This document shows positions 37,062 to 45,900 of a stretch of 64,000 bases of DNA, in pieces; position 1 is the stretch's first letter, and the number at the start of each line of letters is the position of its first letter. A program made the position numbers and the translations under genes. Origin of the DNA: JABSQH01 sp965230015 (GTDB taxonomy: Bacteria; Actinomycetota; Acidimicrobiia; Acidimicrobiales; Ilumatobacteraceae); assembly GCA_965230015.1 (NCBI GenBank), contig CBDDKF010000018.1, positions 124,001-188,000 of the forward strand, written 5' to 3'. The notes beneath the pieces were generated by a model that did not search any database, was not told the origin of the DNA, and worked only from the letters and a program-made list of their open reading frames with translations.

Positions 37062-37203
37062 ACGGCGCTGGCAGTCCTTGCGCGCTCGCTCACCCGCGTT
37101 GATGCGGCGCACGCGCCGAGCGGAGCCCTCGCGCGACGGGGTGCATTGTGCATCGTGAGCCTGCGCGTGGTCGACCGACCGTGGTGCCCACGGGCTGTTC
37201 CGG

Positions 37204-37968
37204 ATGGCCAACGTACGATGCGATGGCGTGTACGACCCGGTGAAGGATGGGGTAGCCAAGACCGTCGACGGGGTCGTCTACGTCGAGGCACGACCGCCGG
37301 CCGCGCTCGCCGATGTGGTGCACTGCTTCTGGGAGTTGCGCGCCGAGTACGACCTCGCCGAGGACTTCGTACTGCATGCGATGCCCGATGCCTGCGTCAA
37401 CTTGCTGTTCGATCAGCACGACACGCGCATCGCCGGCGTGACCCAACTCCACACCACACACACGACGTTGAACTTGGGTCGCTCGTTCCATTACGCCGGA
37501 GTGCAGCTCCTACCGGGCGTGTGGCGCGGTGATCTCGCGGCGACGGTGGCTCGGTACGTCGGCGAGCCCTACGAGGGCGACCTCCCTCTGATCGAGGTGG
37601 GCGAGGCGGCCGCCAATGTCGACTTCGACGGCAAGACGGAACTCTTCACTGACTTCGTCACCGTCCTGCTCGGCGACGGGCTGGTCGCGGCCAACCCGGT
37701 GACCGCAGCGATCCTCACGCACCTGGACGAGATCACGAACGTGTCCGACCTGGCCAGAGTCGTGTCGTTGTCACCGCGCCAGTTGCAGCGTGTTCTGAAG
37801 ACAACGACAGGCTTCACCCCACACGACCTTCTGAAGGTGCTGCGCATTCAAGAATCGTTCCGGCGTGACTACTTGTTGTTGTTCGCCGATCAGTCGCACT
37901 TCACCCACTCGTTTCGTGCGGTGACCGGCTACACCCCTGCCCGGTTCAAGAAGACCTTCGATGTCTGA
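37204..37968 (+). CDS. AraC-family transcriptional regulator
   Basis: 254 residues; a GTG at 37228 is an alternative start. The N-terminal domain resembles the DUF6597 cupin-like module (VVHCFWELRA). The C-terminal double helix-turn-helix is ISDLARVV-type, here VSDLARVVSLSPRQLQRVL, and DQSHFTHSFRAVTGYTPARF. The VOC gene follows 87 bp later on the same strand and may be its target. Confidence 0.88.
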   Translation: MANVRCDGVYDPVKDGVAKTVDGVVYVEARPPAALADVVHCFWELRAEYDLAEDFVLHAMPDACVNLLFDQHDTRIAGVTQLHTTHTTLNLGRSFHYAGVQLLPGVWRGDLAATVARYVGEPYEGDLPLIEVGEAAANVDFDGKTELFTDFVTVLLGDGLVAANPVTAAILTHLDEITNVSDLARVVSLSPRQLQRVLKTTTGFTPHDLLKVLRIQESFRRDYLLLFADQSHFTHSFRAVTGYTPARFKKTFDV

Positions 37969-38055
37969 GATCTACAAGCGTTCCGAACGCCCGTCGAGTT
38001 GAGTCGTCGCAGAGGACACACCGTCCTCCACTTCCTGAAGGGATGCACGACACTC

Positions 38056-38433
38056 ATGCGAAAGATCGGTTGGTTCGACATCTACGTCGACGACATGGCT
38101 CGGGCACAGATGTTCTACGAGACGCTGCTCGACACGACGCTCACACCGATGGACGACCCGAACGACCCGACCGCGCAGATGCGGGCGTTCGGTGACGACT
38201 TCACCTCTCATGGCGCGGGAGGAGCGCTCGTCAAACTCGACCATGCTCAACCCGGACCCGGCGGTTCGATGGTCTACTTCGCCTGCGACGATTGCGCCGT
38301 AGAAGAAGCACGGGTCGCGGCAGCTGGAGGTTCTGTTGTCCGACCGAAGTTCTCGATCGGCGACCACGGCGACGTCTCGATCATCACCGACACCGAAGGC
38401 AACATGATTGGCCTGCACTCCACGCGGACCTAA
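38056..38433 (+). CDS. VOC-family (glyoxalase fold) protein
   Basis: 125 residues from the ATG at 38056. It has a first-strand motif IGWFDIYVDDMARAQMFYE and second-half SIITDTEGNMIGLHS, like YaeR/PhnB-type lactoylglutathione-lyase relatives. It is placed just after the AraC gene. A longer in-frame start at 37999 lacks support. Confidence 0.85.
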   Translation: MRKIGWFDIYVDDMARAQMFYETLLDTTLTPMDDPNDPTAQMRAFGDDFTSHGAGGALVKLDHAQPGPGGSMVYFACDDCAVEEARVAAAGGSVVRPKFSIGDHGDVSIITDTEGNMIGLHSTRT

Positions 38434-38454
38434 CCGCCTGGCTCGGGGCCGCGC

Positions 38455-38682
38455 CGGGAGCGGGTGAACCAAGAACACTTCGGTGAACTCGTCGTGGACC
38501 TTCCCGTTGCTGGCGATCACGTCGCCACTGGTTCGCCAAGCGCTCCTGCGGTGTTGGTGAATCGTCCGCCGGCCTCGGCGATGATGACGTGCATCGGCGC
38601 AGGGTCCCGTGGGTTGAACCCGAAGTCGATCATCGCATCAGCTTGTCTGGTCGCGGCTATCAGAGAGTCGTAGCCGTCGCCT
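38455..38682 (-). pseudogene. Remnant of an inositol-monophosphatase-family gene
   Basis: Reading the minus strand from 38682 gives GDGYDSLIAATRQADAMIDF and then APMHVIIAEAGGRFT, the C-terminal signature of IMPase/HisN-type phosphatases. A shift of frame near 38524 then restores GDVIASNGKVHDEFTEVFLV. Only the last 75 or so residues survive, out of a usual 250-270. The gene is 5'-truncated and frameshifted, so it is dead. Confidence 0.75.
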
Positions 38683-39221
38683 CAGGCCACGATCCGACTC
38701 TGTCGCCGGCGACCCGTCATCCTTCAGCTGAACGACGAGCGCGTGGCGACAGAGTCCCCGCAACGTCAGCTCCGCAACGCGGCGGCGGAGGTCGACCGCG
38801 AAGTGCAGCACAGCTAGATCAACCGGCGGTTTGGACATTGAAACGACTCAAAACCGGCGCCGTATCGCCTAGACGAACGCGACAGCACCCGGTCAAGTCC
38901 ACGCGGCGCCATCTGGTACTCACTTGTGTAATGCGGGCACCGCAAGACACGCCGATGAAGGCTCGTCCGGTTGTGGTTTGTCAAAGGGGTGGTACTTCTC
39001 GGCCCCGCTCGCTCGCTGACTAAGTGATCGTCGCCGTCCGGCGTCGGGCGGTGGTTGCTGCATCGAGCTTTGCCTGCAACCAGCAGGCATCACCGATGGT
39101 CCGCCGCGGTCACGTTGATCTGAGCAACGACGCGAATTGTTGCCCCCGAAGCCACCTGCAGAAGAAAGTGAGGAACGCCTGCGTGCGGGTGAGGAGCGTC
39201 GCCGCGCCCCACCCGCAACGG
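38683..39221. other. Gene-poor stretch
   Basis: No reading frame here has a recognisable motif, good codon bias and a ribosome-binding site together. Composition is less GC-skewed at third positions than in flanking genes. It may be further decay around the dead phosphatase gene. Confidence 0.5.
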
Positions 39222-39308
39222 TCAGTTGGCCATGAACGGTGCTGCGGCAACCACGAACGTGGCCACCGTGGCGGCAACGATTCCTGTGCGGACTAGTGTC
39301 TTTTTCAT
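39222..39308 (-). CDS. 28-residue hydrophobic microprotein A
   Basis: A tiny frame starting at the ATG at 39308, preceded on the minus strand by GGAGGCAGGGA (strong Shine-Dalgarno). The peptide is MKKTLVRTG, then IVAATVATFVVAAA, then PFMAN. A paralogue at 40201-40287 matches at 20 of 28 residues, with many synonymous differences (CTA/CTC, GTT/GTC, GCC/GCA, GTG/GTC, CCG/CCT), as expected for selected coding sequence. The upstream regions are also alike (ACTAGCTTGC in both). It looks like a bare Sec signal peptide with an A-x-A site and a five-residue end, and there is no cysteine. Function unknown. Confidence 0.6.
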   Translation of the reverse strand: MKKTLVRTGIVAATVATFVVAAAPFMAN

Positions 39309-39735
39309 TCCCTGCCTCCAGAGTTGTTGGGGTTCGGCAAGCTAGTAAGGCGAGTTCGCACGAGTACTCGCCCGGTGACGACCCCGACCTGGTCGGTGGC
39401 ATCTGCGTGTGAGGTGGCGATTGGAGCGATCACGGCCTCACTTTGGCCACGTGTCGCCACATGCGGGATCAATGCGGCAGCCGGGCTGCTTGAACGACCG
39501 TCCTCAGCTGTGGAGACGACCGTACGTAGTGGTTGAGGTGCTACCGGGTGTCGGTTCGAGACCGCTCGTGTTTCCGATCGGCCGCAGCCGATCGAGCAGA
39601 CGCGCGGGCGACTCTCGACCTGGATGAGCACCAAACTGTGCGCCTGAGCTGCCTATGTGGTGAATCCGAGACCCACACAGTGGACTGAGTCTCGGCATTC
39701 GCAGCCCTTCGGCGCAGGCCGCGGCTTGTGAGACG
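39309..39735. other. Promoter region of microprotein A and leader of the LspA-like gene, with a stem-loop
   Basis: No gene is seen. A dyad at 39663-39701 pairs GAAT-CCGAGAC with GTCTCGG-C-ATTC (one bulge) around an inner CCAC-ACA-GTGG hairpin, 35 bp before the LspA-like start. The left end carries the ACTAGCTTGC promoter-like block shared with microprotein B. Confidence 0.4.
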
Positions 39736-40167
39736 ATGATTGATGTGAGGCCGCCGCCGGCGTACCTGTATTGCCTCGTGGTTCTCGGCGTTGTCTGTGT
39801 TGACTTGTCGACGAAGGCGCTTGGACACAACGTCCTTCCGGACGCCCCGTTGGTGCAACCAGGTACGAACCCTGACCTCGCACTCGGTGTTGCGTCCGCG
39901 GATCTTGGGTGGCCGCTAGTGGGCCTGATTGCTGTCGCACTCATAGTTGTGATCTGGGGATTTCGCTTGTCGAGGAGTTCAGCTACGGATGCCGTGCTCT
40001 ACTCGATGCTGGTTGGAGGAATCCTTGGAAACGGCGTCGACCGGCTTGCGACAGGCGTTGTTCACGACTGGCTCGACCTCGGGGTCGCAGTCGCGAACCT
40101 AGCCGATGTCTTCATAGTCATTGGGCTTACCTGGTTTGCGGTTGCGGCGTGGCGCTCGAGTTCCTGA
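39736..40167 (+). CDS. LspA-like signal peptidase II family membrane protein
   Basis: 143 residues, short for LspA (usually 150-200), with four likely membrane helices. LspA blocks are recognisable: DLSTKALG (D-x-x-x-K), NPDLALGVA in place of N-x-G-A-A-F-G, GGILGNGVDRLATGVVHDWLD (GNxxDR and the first catalytic Asp), and VANLADVFIVIG (N-x-A-D with the second catalytic Asp). Both catalytic aspartates are kept. LspA cleaves lipoprotein signal peptides before the lipidated cysteine. This may be a divergent paralogue rather than the housekeeping enzyme, given its length and its position between two microprotein genes on the other strand. Confidence 0.72.
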   Translation: MIDVRPPPAYLYCLVVLGVVCVDLSTKALGHNVLPDAPLVQPGTNPDLALGVASADLGWPLVGLIAVALIVVIWGFRLSRSSATDAVLYSMLVGGILGNGVDRLATGVVHDWLDLGVAVANLADVFIVIGLTWFAVAAWRSSS

Positions 40168-40200
40168 GGACGGCCGAGCGCCACGCCGCAATAGTGACGG

Positions 40201-40287
40201 TCAGTTGGCGCGGAAAGGAGCCGCGGTGACGATGAACGTCGTGACGCTTGCTGCGACGATTCCTGCGCGGAAGAGTGTTGCTTTCAT
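40201..40287 (-). CDS. 28-residue hydrophobic microprotein B
   Basis: The ATG at 40287 is preceded by AGGAGGCAAGA, close to a perfect Shine-Dalgarno. The peptide is MKATLFRAG, then IVAASVTTFIVTAA, then PFRAN. It is paralogous to microprotein A at 39222-39308 and ends 33 bp from the stop of the convergent LspA-like gene. Its upstream block GTGCAAGTCCGCGTCACTAG aligns with that of A at nearly the same distance from the start. There is one predicted helix and no cysteine. Confidence 0.62.
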   Translation of the reverse strand: MKATLFRAGIVAASVTTFIVTAAPFRAN

Positions 40288-40382
40288 TCTTGCCTCCTGA
40301 GGGTGGGGTGGACTCCGCAAGCTAGTGACGCGGACTTGCACATGTTCACAAGAACCCGGAATAATCATTCGTGAATCGCGCC

Positions 40383-42728
40383 TCAGAGGTTGTTGATGGG
40401 GAATGCCGCGCCGACGGCTGGGCCGTTGCGGGCGGCGCACTGCAGCAGTCCGGTGGATCCCGTCTGCGTGTACAGGCCGCCGCCGGCTTTGCCGGCTCGG
40501 TCGACGTTGCCGCGAACCTTGAGCACGCCGTTGTCCTCCCCCTGAGCGGCGTCGCAGAAGATCGCCCCTCGGGTCGTGTCCACGCCACCGACCGTGAACG
40601 TCACGTCGGTCCCTTCGGCGATACTGAATGCCTGGTTGTCGTCACCGACACCGGCGTCGACGACCGTTCCCGGCACGCGTACCTCGACACGCTCGCCGGC
40701 GTTGTTCACGCCCGATCCTTCCAGGGTCGCTCCGGCGGTCGGGGTCAACGCTGCGCCGGCGACGTGCGTCGAGTTGCGCCGTACCTCGAACGATGTGCCG
40801 AAGCCTTCGCACACGAAGCGCACGGCCTTTCCGGCGATGGAGTACAGCCCACCACCGACCTTGCCGGCACGTTGCAGCTCGTCGCCGAACACTTCCAGCG
40901 TGCCGTTGTCGCCGTTGGCGCTGCAGCGCAGGCTGCGGTCTTCCGAGACGTTGCCCTCGTCGACGGTGACCACGGCCGGGTCCCCGTCCCGATGGAACCA
41001 TGCCTTGTGTGACGAGCCGGCGCGGGCGTTGAGCATTGTTCCGGTGAGCGTGACGCACACCGTTCCATCGTCGGAGCAGCCGCGGACGGACTTCAGTTGG
41101 GCTGGCACGGTCGGCGGTTGCGGATCGACGATCGGCGTGCACTCGGTTTGTGCAACGGCGGTCGTCTCCGTGCCGTCCGGGCACGGCTGCTGTGCGACGG
41201 CGCCGGTCACCCCGACGAAGAACCCGATGTCGGCAGCCAGGCACGACGTGGACCCGGTCGCCGGCTGGTAGAAGCCGGGTGGGCACGGAGTCGCCGCGGT
41301 TGCGCCCTCCGCATCGACGAACGTGCCGGGAGGTGCCGGGTCGCACGGCTCGTTGCCCGTCGTGGAGAGCGAACCCGGTGGGCACGGCACGTCGGGCGAC
41401 GTGATCGCACCGCTGACGGTGTACGTGCCGATCGACCCGTAGGACGTGTAGCCGTCGCCGCCGGAGCCGCGCACCCGTAGCGAGTACTCCCCGGCTGGGA
41501 GCGACAACCCCTCGAACGAGGCGTTCAAGCCGGTGGCCTCGGAGGTGCTCAGGGCAACGGCAGGCGGGTTGCTCGTCGCCACCTCCTGACCGTCGGCGTC
41601 GAACACTGCGGCGTCGAGGTCGAGCATGAACGAGTACGGCGAGCGCGTGATCGCCAGATCGACCGTGTCGCCGTCGGACACCTGGAAGCTGAACCAGTCC
41701 TCGTCGCCACCGAACGCGACGAGGCCCGTGGCATCGATCGACGGGGCGGACAGCGAGGTCGCCGACGCGGCGTCGTCGCCGTGATCGTCCGGCACCACAT
41801 CGACGCCCAACAACGAGAAGTCCTCGACCGTGAATCCGCCCGTCGGATCGGTGAGTTCGCCGGAGATCGGTGTGAACGGCATCAAGGGCCTCGGTTCGTA
41901 GTTGGCCAGCATCAGCGGGGACGCAACATCTGTGGTCGGTGTCGACCAGTCGTGGTCGAGGACGATGTTGTGGGCCAGCTCGTGGGCGACGGTTGCGGAG
42001 ATCATCTGCACGTCGGCCGCACGTCCCGGGTCGAATCTCTGCGGCATCGTGATCGAGGCGGGGGAGTTCTTTTCGAATCCGAGCGAGCCGAACGCGATCC
42101 CCTGGGCGAGGCCGATGCACAGCTGGCAAAAGTCGGTGAGGCCGCCCGTTGTGCTGTTGGTGATCAGCGTTCGGACGCCCCAGGTCGAGTCGACGCTCTC
42201 GTCGAACGACGAGCGCCCGAGCTCGTCGTCGCTCGGCTCCTCCGTGGTCACATTCACGTCCCATGACGCGAACGCTTCGCTGACGCGATGCCACACCGCC
42301 TGTACGACGTCGAGCTCGGCGTCGCTCCAGCTGCTGCTGTCGCCGTCGAGGTCGTACGGCAGGTACGTGACGTTCGCGAGTGGGATCCCGAAGATCTCCG
42401 TCGGAGGGATGTCGGCCGGGCTGGTGAAGCCGTCGAAGTCGAGGTGGATCACGCGGTTCGAGCCGGGCCGAGAATGCAGCTGGAACGTCTCGTCGTAGGG
42501 AAACGGCGCCGGTTCGGCAGCGACCGGATCGCCGGGTGTGCCCGGCTCGATCGTCACGATGCCGAGGCCGTGGTCGCCACCATGGTCGTGGTCGTCGTCG
42601 TGCTGCTCGTGACCGTGGTGATGATCGCCGTGGGCCTGCAGCGTGGCTGGGGTGGCGACGACCAGCGCAGCGGCGACCGCAGCCGCAACCGCCCCGACGC
42701 GCCGACCCGAACGTGATGGTGCCTGCAT
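40383..42728 (-). CDS. Secreted metzincin-like metalloprotease with PPC and repeat domains
   Basis: 781 residues from the ATG at 42728. A signal peptide (VGAVAAAVAAALVVATPATLQA) is followed by a His/Asp-rich run (HGDHHHGHEQHDDDHDHGG) that could bind metal. The protease domain carries HELAHNIVLDHD, a metzincin-type zinc site with the usual Gly replaced by Val. Next comes a pre-peptidase C-terminal (PPC) beta-sandwich (DEDWFSFQVSDGD through LPAGEYSLRVRG). Cys-rich ephrin-receptor-like repeats follow (PCPPGFYQPATGSTSC), then two related ~110-residue modules, each ending AGK-x-GGGLY. The gene is divergent from the BTAD regulator, with SARP-type direct repeats on its promoter side. Confidence 0.82.
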   Translation of the reverse strand: MQAPSRSGRRVGAVAAAVAAALVVATPATLQAHGDHHHGHEQHDDDHDHGGDHGLGIVTIEPGTPGDPVAAEPAPFPYDETFQLHSRPGSNRVIHLDFDGFTSPADIPPTEIFGIPLANVTYLPYDLDGDSSSWSDAELDVVQAVWHRVSEAFASWDVNVTTEEPSDDELGRSSFDESVDSTWGVRTLITNSTTGGLTDFCQLCIGLAQGIAFGSLGFEKNSPASITMPQRFDPGRAADVQMISATVAHELAHNIVLDHDWSTPTTDVASPLMLANYEPRPLMPFTPISGELTDPTGGFTVEDFSLLGVDVVPDDHGDDAASATSLSAPSIDATGLVAFGGDEDWFSFQVSDGDTVDLAITRSPYSFMLDLDAAVFDADGQEVATSNPPAVALSTSEATGLNASFEGLSLPAGEYSLRVRGSGGDGYTSYGSIGTYTVSGAITSPDVPCPPGSLSTTGNEPCDPAPPGTFVDAEGATAATPCPPGFYQPATGSTSCLAADIGFFVGVTGAVAQQPCPDGTETTAVAQTECTPIVDPQPPTVPAQLKSVRGCSDDGTVCVTLTGTMLNARAGSSHKAWFHRDGDPAVVTVDEGNVSEDRSLRCSANGDNGTLEVFGDELQRAGKVGGGLYSIAGKAVRFVCEGFGTSFEVRRNSTHVAGAALTPTAGATLEGSGVNNAGERVEVRVPGTVVDAGVGDDNQAFSIAEGTDVTFTVGGVDTTRGAIFCDAAQGEDNGVLKVRGNVDRAGKAGGGLYTQTGSTGLLQCAARNGPAVGAAFPINNL

Positions 42729-42796
42729 CTCTCGTGCTCCCGTCGCTCCCGACCGTGCGAGTGCCGGTCCCGGTTGGCGAGTGTGCAATCAGCACC

Positions 42797-42814
42797 GCGT
42801 CACCTGCGCGTCAC
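42797..42814 (-). promoter_or_regulatory. SARP-type direct repeat before the metalloprotease gene
   Basis: Read on the minus strand it is GTGACGC-GCAG-GTGACGC: two heptamers 11 bp apart, the spacing typical of SARP/BTAD binding sites. It points towards the protease gene. Confidence 0.6.
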
Positions 42815-42905
42815 TTCGTTTGCGCCGAAAGCCGACACCGGTGGCGGACGTGCGGCTTGCGATGACGACGACCGCCAGCGACACTCGACTCATGGGAGGG
42901 CGGGC

Positions 42906-45900
42906 GTGACGACCATCCGGGTACTGGGCCCGGTCCACGCCATCACCGCCGACAGAACCGCAGTGGATCTCCCGAGCGCCAGCCAGCGTCGGCTGCTGGC
43001 CGCGCTTGCGGTGCATCACCCGAACGCGGTCCGTTCGTCGTGGTTGTGCGATGTCCTCGAAGTGACTCCGGGCGCCCTGCGGCAAACGGTGGCCAGGCTC
43101 CGGCGGGCCCTCGGCGACGCGCTGCGCACCACGACGGGCGGTTACCGCCTCGACGCCGATGTTGACGCGACTGAGGCGCGCCGCCGATTCGACGGTGCCG
43201 ACGGCGATCCCGAGCAGCTCGCTGCCGTAATCGATCTCTGGGCCGGCCCGACACTCGAGGAGTTCCGCGACGAGGCGTGGGCTGTCGGCGACGTCCGGCG
43301 CCTCGACGAGGTGCGCGCGGCGGCGATCGAAGAGCTCGCCGAGCTGCGGTTGAACGCAGGCGACCACGATCGCGCACTGCACGATCTCGACGCGCACATC
43401 GCCGCCCACCCGTATCGCGATCGACCTCGTGGGGTGTTGATGCGTGCGCTCGCTGCAACGGGCCGGCAGACCGAGGCGCTCCGGGTGTACCGGGAGTATC
43501 GGACGATGCTCGGCGACGAGGTGGGGACCGAACCGTCCGATGCCCTCGTTGACATCGAGCGACGGATCGCTACCGGGTGGGACGGCATCGACCCGGCCAC
43601 CTCGGGCGAAGAGGATGGCGCACCGCAACCGCACGACGCGCTGCTCGATCAAGCCCTCGACTCGAACGTTGCCGGGGTGGGCCGCGCGGACGCGCTCACA
43701 CAGCTTCTCGGAGCGGCCGACGAGTCGCTTCGGAATGGCGTGTCTGCGGTGGCGATCGGCGGCGAAGCGGGAATCGGCAAGACGACGTTGGTCGCCGACC
43801 TCGGCCGCGCCCTCGTCGGGACGTGGGATGTGGTGTACGGCCGATGTGACGAACATGTCGGCGCACCCTTCTCTCCGCTCGACGACATGGTGGGACGTCT
43901 CGCCGACCACCTCGCCGAGGAGCAATTGACTCGCCACGCAGCACGCCACGGCGGCGACTTGTTGCGCCTCGTTCCGGCCCTTGCAGATCGGCTGGAGGCG
44001 CGCGAGTCGACGCCGAGCGACGAGCGCACGGCGCGACAGTTGCTGTTCGACGCGGTGACCGACGTCGTCGCGCGTTCCGCCCGCGCCAGACCGGTCGTGT
44101 TCGCGCTCGACGACATCCAATGGTCGGGGCCGGCGGCGACGCTGTTGCTTCGTCACCTCGCCCGCCACCTCGGGTCGGCTCCGGTGCTGTTCGTGCTGAC
44201 GATCCGAACGACGGCCGACCCGCTGCCCGACCACGTCCGCGATCTGCTCGCCGACCTGGCGCGCGAACGGCTCGACCGCATTGATCTCACCGGCCTCGAC
44301 CGAGACGAGCTCGCCGCACTGGTGCGCGCACGAGTCGACGGAACACTCCGACGCGATGTGGCGCAGGTGGCCGACCTGCTCCATGACGAAACGGCGGGCA
44401 ATGCACTGTTCGCCGATCAGCTGCTGGCGCACTGGATGCAGTCGGGGCGATTGACGCTGAATGACACCGACGCGCGGGTGGCGCGTGCGCGTGGTGTAGA
44501 CGTTCCGCCGACGGTTCGGGATCTCGTGTGGCAACGGGTTCGATCACTCGGCGAACGCGCCGACGAGGTCCTCTCGGCCGCCGCCGTGATCGGCGCAGCG
44601 TTCGACGAGGCGACGCTCGCCGCGATGACCGAGTACGACGACCGGTCCGTCATCACGTTGCTCGATCGTGCGATTGCCGCCGGTGTCCTCGTCGAGGACG
44701 CCGGTGCGGTGCGGTTCACGCACGCCCTCGTGGCCCAGGCACTCGAGAGTGATCTCCGCTCCCGGCACCGCCGCATGATGCACAGCCGCGCGTACGAGGC
44801 CCTGCTCAGCATCCACGGTGCGACGCGCGAGCTCGCGCCACGTCTGGCGCATCACGCGCAGCTCGCCGATCGCCCCGCCGACTTGTTCGACCGTGCAATC
44901 GAGGCCGGCGATCGTGCGCTCGCCGACCTCGCCCCGGACGAAGCCACCCGCTGGTACACCATCGTCCTCGACGTTGCGGCGCAGCTCGATCGACCCGCGG
45001 CGGTGCGCGCCGATCTCCTCGTTCGCCTCGGCGAGGCACGGGCCTTTGCTGGGCGCCCCGATGCGATCGATGCCCTCACCGAGGGCGCGTCGCTGGCAGT
45101 CGACGCGGGCGCAGAGTCGGTCCTGGTGCGCGCGGCGCTGCTCGCCGACCGTGGGACGATCATGCTCGGTCAACCGTCGGAGGATCAGTTGTCGCTCATG
45201 GAGCGCGCCCTGCGTGCCAGCGACGACGCCGACCTCGCCACGCGCGCCAGGCTGACCGCGTCGGTTGCCCAACGACTCATTCGCACCGATCGGGCACGCG
45301 ACCGGAGGGCCCTGGCGGAAGAGGCACTCGAACTGGCCCGAGCGACGGAGGATCCCGGGGTGTTCGGAGCGGTCGCGGTACGAGTGCTGCATGCGTTGTG
45401 GGCGCCGGGGGCCGCACAGCGGCGGCACCAACTAGCCCATGAGGCCACGGCCGCCGTCGCCCACATCGACGATCCCGACCTGCTGTTCCTCGTGTTCTTC
45501 GCCGCCTACGGTGCTGCAGTCTGCGCAACCGACGAGGAAGCAGCACGCGACTGGGCAGCGAGGGTTCGCGAGGTCGCCGACGACGTTCGCGATCCCCACC
45601 TTCGCTGGGCGCTCGGGGTCCTGGACGGGTTCGAGGCGATCATGGAGGCGCGCTTCGACGAGGCCGAACGCATCGTCGCCGACACCGCCGATCGCGGTGT
45701 GCAGCTGGGTGCCGAGGCAACGATCGTCGTGTTTACTGCCCAGAGCTTCGTGCTCGGGACGTACATGGGTCGCCACGCCGAGTTGCTGCCGATCGTGGAG
45801 CAAGGGCTCGACACTCCTGACGTGGAGCTGACGTTCCGGCTCGCCCATGCCATCGTCAGTTGCGAGACGGGGGAGACGGATAGCGCCGCGGCGCTGCTCG

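Noticed and set aside
39222..40287. Microproteins as LspA-processed lipoproteins
   Set aside because: Neither peptide has a cysteine, so a lipobox is impossible.
42789..44534. 581-codon minus-strand open frame
   Set aside because: Antisense to the SARP regulator, whose domains are unmistakable in the plus frame.
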